Shown piece after piece: positions 63,053 through 64,000 of a stretch of DNA of 64,000 bases (the stretch's first letter is position 1; each line of letters begins with the position of its first letter). The position numbers and the translations under genes were made by a program. The notes beneath the pieces are model-generated. The model searched no databases. It worked only from the letters and a program-made list of their open reading frames with translations, and was not told where the DNA came from. The stretch is from Photobacterium jeanii (GTDB lineage Bacteria > Pseudomonadota > Gammaproteobacteria > Enterobacterales > Vibrionaceae), in assembly GCF_001650345.1 (NCBI RefSeq), contig NZ_LVHF01000033.1, forward strand, positions 186,001 through 250,000. Direction: 5' to 3'.

Positions 63053-64000
63053 ATGCCAATTCAACCTCTAAGCAGTGACAAACTGTACCGTGGCTCAGCA
63101 CTCAATGGACTGGATGAAGAATGTAAATCCACCAAGAATCTTACCCCACTCGACGAAATCGTCGGTCAGGAACGTGCCCAAAAAGCGGTCGAATTTGCTA
63201 TGTCGATCAAAGAGAAGGGTTACAACATTTATGCCATTGGACGTAACGGTTTGGGCAAGCGCACCATGGTACTGCGCTACCTAAATCGCCATGAACCCAA
63301 TGGCGATACTGCACCGTTATACGATTGGTGCTACGTGGCGAATTTTGATGATACCCGTAGCCCTAAAGTGCTGAAACTGCCGCCGCGTACGGGTAACGAA
63401 TTTAAAAAAGATATCGAAAAGCTGATGACTCGCTTGGTGAAAGCGATCCCACTCGCATTCGATAACGAAATGTACTTTTCTCGTGCCGAAACACTTAAAA
63501 ACCAGCTGGTTCAGAAACAAGAAAACGCCTTGCTGACGTTAACGAATAAAGCGAAATCGCAGAGCGTTAGTTTGAGCATGACTCCCCAAGGGGAGTATCA
63601 GTTGGTCGCGCTTAATGGTGAAGAACCGCATACCGAGCTTACTTTTGCTGAGTTGCCTGAAAAAGAGCAACGCGGTTTCCAAAAAGCCATTGATGCACTG
63701 GAAATTGAGTTGCGTGGCATTGTACGCAAACTGACGGAGTGGGAAGAAACCTATTCCGATAAAGTGCAAAAGTTGAATGAAGAAGTGGCGTTAGAGGTCA
63801 TTGCTCATGTTATCGCGTCGCTCAAAGAGAAGTACAAACACCTTCCAGAGGTGAAACACTACATAGCCGCGATGCAGGCAGACATCTTGGATAACTTGGA
63901 TATCTTCCTTGAAGAAAGTGAAGAACAAGTGGCGCTGGCTTATGCGGCGCTAGAAAAGAAAATGCCACGTCGCTATCAGGTGAATGTACTGGTTAATCAA
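63053..64000 (+). CDS. Lon-like ATP-dependent protease/AAA family protein (C-terminus beyond window)
   Basis: The first 316 codons are present and the frame runs off the right edge. The start MPIQPLSSDKLYRG, then LDEIVGQERAQKAVEFAMSI and a P-loop-like GRNGLGKRTM (about 65-74) are typical of the LonB/LonC-like proteases (YcbZ relatives, about 780 residues) of vibrios. The middle part, about 125-300, is helical with long coiled regions. AAGGA precedes ATG 63053. The protease domain with its Ser-Lys dyad should lie beyond the window. Confidence 0.88.
   Translation, partial: MPIQPLSSDKLYRGSALNGLDEECKSTKNLTPLDEIVGQERAQKAVEFAMSIKEKGYNIYAIGRNGLGKRTMVLRYLNRHEPNGDTAPLYDWCYVANFDDTRSPKVLKLPPRTGNEFKKDIEKLMTRLVKAIPLAFDNEMYFSRAETLKNQLVQKQENALLTLTNKAKSQSVSLSMTPQGEYQLVALNGEEPHTELTFAELPEKEQRGFQKAIDALEIELRGIVRKLTEWEETYSDKVQKLNEEVALEVIAHVIASLKEKYKHLPEVKHYIAAMQADILDNLDIFLEESEEQVALAYAALEKKMPRRYQVNVLVNQ

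Overview
The window looks like chromosomal DNA of a gammaproteobacterium, most likely Vibrionaceae (Vibrio or Photobacterium type). This is inferred from a YibL homologue that closely matches the enterobacterial family, an OmpV/MipA protein, lactate, C4-dicarboxylate and PACE transport genes, and gamma-type Fur and PurR boxes. I see no tRNA, rRNA, IS element, prophage or CRISPR array.

Layout. 1-6.9 kb: a minus-strand iron-regulated unit (oligopeptidase B-like protease, TonB-dependent heme-type receptor, secreted zinc metalloprotease) behind a Fur box. 7-23.3 kb: a Dcu C4-dicarboxylate carrier, an unknown protein, a PACE efflux pump with a divergent LysR gene, a D-lactate dehydrogenase/LysR/lactate permease locus, yibL, an AraC/MFS pair, a SpoIIAA-like protein, a pterin synthase-like protein and an exported dienelactone hydrolase-like protein. 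23.4-53.8 kb: a 30 kb purine-catabolism and molybdenum-hydroxylase island. 53.9-64 kb: an OmpV-like protein, a choloylglycine hydrolase-like enzyme with divergent LysR, two spondin-domain proteins followed by a two-component system, a LysR/outer-membrane-protein pair and the start of a Lon-like AAA protease.

The island is the counterpart of the E. coli ygeW-to-ghxQ region in a different arrangement. It holds cofactor maturation (yqeB, yqeC, mocA), ygfK-ssnA-xdhA-xdhC-xdhB, ygfM-xdhD, a purine permease, guaD, ghxQ, the sigma-54 activator ygeV, and ygeW-ygeX-ygeY-hyuA. Together they should import purines, deaminate and hydroxylate them, and break the product down through a hydantoinase, diaminopropionate lyase, carbamoyltransferase-like protein and M20 hydrolase, probably under low oxygen. 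The carbamate kinase yqeA found in the E. coli set is absent from this window.

The strongest new observation is regulatory. Three promoter regions (before ygfK, ygfM and ygeW) each carry a 15-bp palindrome, [A/C]TATCA-N3-TGATA[G/T], placed 178, 188 and 197 bp before the GG of a sigma-54-type promoter, so the steps are about one helical turn. This is probably the YgeV binding site. ghxQ instead has a PurR box and a sigma-70 promoter. A solitary PD-(D/E)XK-like gene (DUF4365-type N-terminus), unrelated to purines, sits between the two hydroxylase operons and is a candidate defence gene.
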